Shown here: positions 62,888-64,000 of the stretch, in pieces
How positions within the stretch are numbered: position 1 is the first letter of the stretch
Layout: each line of letters begins with the position of its first letter
Assembly (NCBI GenBank): GCA_016708785.1
Contig: JADJFC010000014.1
Coordinates: 186,001 to 250,000 of the forward strand
From: Bacteroidota bacterium
GTDB taxonomy: Bacteria > Bacteroidota > Bacteroidia > AKYH767-A > 2013-40CM-41-45
Direction: 5' to 3'
Length of the DNA stretch: 64,000 nt
Notes under the pieces: generated by a model
What the model was told of the DNA's origin: nothing
The model's input: the letters and a program-made list of their open reading frames with translations, nothing else
Databases searched by the model: none
Made by a program: the position numbers and the translations under genes

Positions 62888-63811
62888 ATGAGCCTCGTAG
62901 TAGTCGGAACAGTGGCATTTGACGCCATAGAAACACCATTCGGAAAAACAGATAAAATCATTGGCGGCGCAGCTACCTATTCAGGGATCTCTGCCTCTTA
63001 TTTTGGAAAAGACATCAAACTGGTTTCAGTTGTTGGTGAAGATTTCCCTACTGACATGATCGAAAAGTTCGGTCAGTTCGGATTGAACACTGAAGGCTTA
63101 CAAATTAAAAAAGGACAGAAAACTTTCTTCTGGTCAGGTAAATATCATGTAGACATGAATACGCGCGACACACTTGATACACAATTGAACGTGCTTCTTG
63201 ATTTCGACCCTGTAATTCCTGCATCGTATCAGGATTGCGAATTTTTGATGTTGAGTAATTTAATGCCGCAACTTCAGAAAAAAGTTATTGAGCGCATGAA
63301 TAAACGTCCGCGCTTAGTGGTAATGGATACCATGAATTTCTGGATGGAAACTCAGATGGATGCTTTGATCGATACGATCAAATTAGTTGATGTGCTTACG
63401 ATCAACGATTCTGAAGCTCGTAAACTTACTAATGAATATTCTTTAGTTCGCGCTGCACAGAAAATTTTGAAGATGGGACCTAAATACCTTATCATCAAAA
63501 AAGGCGAGCACGGTGCATTGCTCTTCAACAAAGAACAAGTTTTCTTCGCTCCTGCTCTTCCACTTGAAGATGTTTTCGATCCGACAGGCGCAGGCGATAC
63601 TTTCGCAGGTGGCTTCATCGGTTACCTTGCACAAACTCGCGACATTTCTTTTGAAAACATGAAACGCGGAATCATCTATGGTTCTGCAATGGCGTCTTTC
63701 TGTGTTGAGAAATTCGGTATCGAGAGATTAGCAGAATTGAAACAAGAAGAGATCGATGAAAGAGTTCAGCAATTTGTGAACCTTGTTCAGTTCGATATAG
63801 AACTAGTTTAA
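62888..63811 (+). CDS. PfkB/ribokinase-family sugar kinase
   Basis: A 307-residue ATP-dependent kinase. N-terminal VVVGTVAFDAIETPFGKTDK and GGAATYSGISASYFGKDIKL; C-terminal signature with catalytic Asp in VFDPTGAGDTFAGGFIGYLA; NDSEARKLTNEYSLVRAAQK in the middle. Phosphorylates a sugar or nucleoside; the group cannot be narrowed by eye (adenosine kinase- and ribokinase-like members share these motifs). Terminator follows. Confidence 0.92.
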   Translation: MSLVVVGTVAFDAIETPFGKTDKIIGGAATYSGISASYFGKDIKLVSVVGEDFPTDMIEKFGQFGLNTEGLQIKKGQKTFFWSGKYHVDMNTRDTLDTQLNVLLDFDPVIPASYQDCEFLMLSNLMPQLQKKVIERMNKRPRLVVMDTMNFWMETQMDALIDTIKLVDVLTINDSEARKLTNEYSLVRAAQKILKMGPKYLIIKKGEHGALLFNKEQVFFAPALPLEDVFDPTGAGDTFAGGFIGYLAQTRDISFENMKRGIIYGSAMASFCVEKFGIERLAELKQEEIDERVQQFVNLVQFDIELV

Positions 63812-63818
63812 ATAAAAC

Positions 63819-63848
63819 AAAAGCCCCGCTAACCCCGGGGCCTTTTTT
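63819..63848 (+). terminator. Rho-independent terminator after the PfkB gene
   Basis: Stem GCCCCG / CGGGGC with loop CTAACCC, flanked by AAAA and a T6 run. Confidence 0.85.
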
Positions 63849-63850
63849 GC

Positions 63851-63955
63851 TAAATTTTTAGCCAGAATACACGAATAAATTGCTTGGGCCACGAATACGA
63901 ATATTCGATAAAATTGAGACCAAACAATCATTCATTCGTGTATTCATGGCTAAAA
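63851..63955. repeat. CACGAAT hairpin, degraded copy
   Basis: Arms TTAGCCAGAATACACGAAT and ATTCGTGTATTCATGGCTAA, with a 56-base interior that holds a further partial copy (GGCCACGAATACGAATATTC). Member of the family at 4786-4850. Nothing else is visible up to the window end. Confidence 0.65.
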
Positions 63956-64000
63956 TAATGTTTCAATTCCAATATAATACAAATTGTAAAGCCAATTTTA

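Overview
The window is AT-rich chromosomal DNA from a member of the Bacteroidota. Three things point there: (i) seven secreted proteins end in a type IX secretion (T9SS) type A C-terminal sorting domain; (ii) many genes are preceded by the Bacteroidota sigma-factor -7 element TAnnTTTG, with no Shine-Dalgarno pattern; (iii) the family mix is typical (DUF5723 and DUF5777 barrels, CotH/lamin-tail giants, Mpo1-like, CHAD). I cannot place it below phylum; it looks like an environmental lineage. There is no prophage, integrative element or CRISPR array. The mobile DNA is a REP-associated tyrosine transposase (RAYT) with flanking REP-like repeats, plus many long intergenic palindromes.

Layout. 1-14.3 kb is mostly housekeeping: ricT-like PSP1 gene (cut by the window edge), holB, a DUF5723 barrel, pgk, cvpA, a TerB/DnaJ protein, a von Willebrand A protein, a cyclophilin lipoprotein, pheS, two MORN/TonB-C proteins, the RAYT unit, and a PurF-like amidotransferase. 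14.5-18.8 kb holds an OmpR-type two-component system and a CxxCH/T9SS protein + heme-motif lipoprotein + DUF5777 barrel module. 19.0-26.7 kb is a kynurenine-branch tryptophan catabolic locus: ACMSD and 3-hydroxyanthranilate dioxygenase on one strand, separated by a TMTC-like glycosyltransferase/TPR gene, and an SDR, an aldehyde dehydrogenase and an NTF2-like gene on the other. 26.7-34.4 kb is two large T9SS cargo genes (purple acid phosphatase-like; 1648-residue CotH protein). 34.7-42.7 kb has a Tat-exported superoxide dismutase, PhnA, tRNA-Asn, pyrophosphatase, two T9SS propeller-like proteins and a toxin-antitoxin remnant. 42.8-47.9 kb is a co-oriented run MFS-CHAD-acyltransferase-Mpo1-NRAMP. 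47.9-64 kb is a string of short + strand units: T9SS protein, TPR protein, RsmH-type methyltransferase, lipocalin, two GNATs, a second acyltransferase copy, pentapeptide protein, DUF1648, DUF1801, PAP2-like, AHSA1, GH18 chitinase, SAM methyltransferase and a PfkB kinase.

Two window-wide patterns stand out. First, at least eight genes are broken by one- or two-base indels, mostly in short homopolymers, and a PurF-like gene has an internal deletion of roughly 40 codons. Rejoining the frames gives lengths and motifs that fit the families, so many of these are probably sequence errors; the in-frame stop in the toxin gene is of a different kind. Second, gene 3' ends are repeatedly occupied by long palindromes from at least four sequence families, often at convergent gene ends and sometimes containing the stop codon. 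At five or six genes the -7 promoter element lies only 4-6 bases before the start codon, which predicts leaderless messages.
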